Shown here in pieces: positions 6,591-6,614 of a stretch of 6,614 nucleotides of DNA. The stretch covers positions 1-6,614 of the forward strand of contig DLLX01000006.1 of the NCBI GenBank assembly GCA_002479145.1, given 5' to 3'. Made by a program: the position numbers and the translations under genes. This DNA is from Prevotella sp. UBA7551 (lineage in GTDB: Bacteria; Bacteroidota; Bacteroidia; Bacteroidales; Bacteroidaceae). Numbering within the stretch: position 1 is the first letter of the stretch; each line of letters starts with the position of its first letter. The notes beneath the pieces were generated by a model that searched no databases, had not been told where the DNA came from, and was given only the letters and a program-made list of their open reading frames with translations.

Positions 6591-6598
6591 CAAAGTTA
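6591..6598 (-). promoter_or_regulatory. Bacteroidota -7 promoter box for the ychF-lgt operon
   Basis: Read on the minus strand this is TAACTTTG, an exact TAnnTTTG match, followed by CACGC. It lies 30 nt upstream of the ychF ATG, so the leader would be short (about 25 nt). The matching -33 TTTG element would fall beyond the right edge of the window, so only half of the promoter can be judged. The TTTG at 6605-6602 (minus strand) is too close to act as the -33 box. Confidence 0.6.
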
Positions 6599-6614
6599 CT
6601 GCAAATCGAAGACA

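Noticed and set aside
1..6614. Search for CRISPR repeats, insertion sequences, toxin-antitoxin or defence genes
   Set aside because: No regularly spaced direct repeats, transposase-like or defence-like proteins were seen. Three of the four genes belong to well-known families and the fourth is a typical secreted protein of unknown role.

Overview
The window looks like ordinary chromosomal DNA from a Bacteroidota bacterium, most likely Bacteroidales/Prevotellaceae with fairly high GC. The evidence is the mean protein similarity I recognise, two TAnnTTTG-type -7 promoter boxes (the Bacteroidota sigma factor consensus), the near absence of Shine-Dalgarno sequences, and a secreted protein whose C-terminal tail resembles the type IX secretion sorting domain common in Prevotella. 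The genus is an inference; no rRNA or other marker is present.

Layout. On the + strand, positions 2-1552 hold the 3' part of a gene for a secreted protein of unknown function, whose start lies left of the window. A highly structured 293-nt spacer (1553-1845) follows, with a terminator-like hairpin, a nested two-level hairpin, an A-stem-T hairpin, a promoter box and a REP-like palindrome. Then comes a complete GH20 beta-N-acetylhexosaminidase gene (1846-4284). A convergent 317-nt spacer (4285-4601) carries one long stem-loop after the GH20 gene and one strong hairpin that fits as the terminator of the minus-strand operon. On the minus strand, ychF (6560-5457) and lgt (5441-4602) are 15 nt apart and probably form one operon read from a promoter box at 6591-6598.

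How the genes relate. The GH20 enzyme is an exported glycan-degrading enzyme that removes terminal GlcNAc or GalNAc, for example from chitobiose, mucin or N-glycan fragments. The upstream secreted protein has no recognised catalytic domain. ychF (translation-associated P-loop ATPase) and lgt (first step of lipoprotein maturation in the inner membrane) are core housekeeping genes with no evident link to the GH20 gene.

I found no CRISPR array, tRNA, rRNA, insertion sequence, defence cassette or new multi-gene system. The most unusual material is non-coding: the stack of hairpins in front of the GH20 gene and the long inverted repeat behind it. All structures were read by eye, without energy calculations or database searches.
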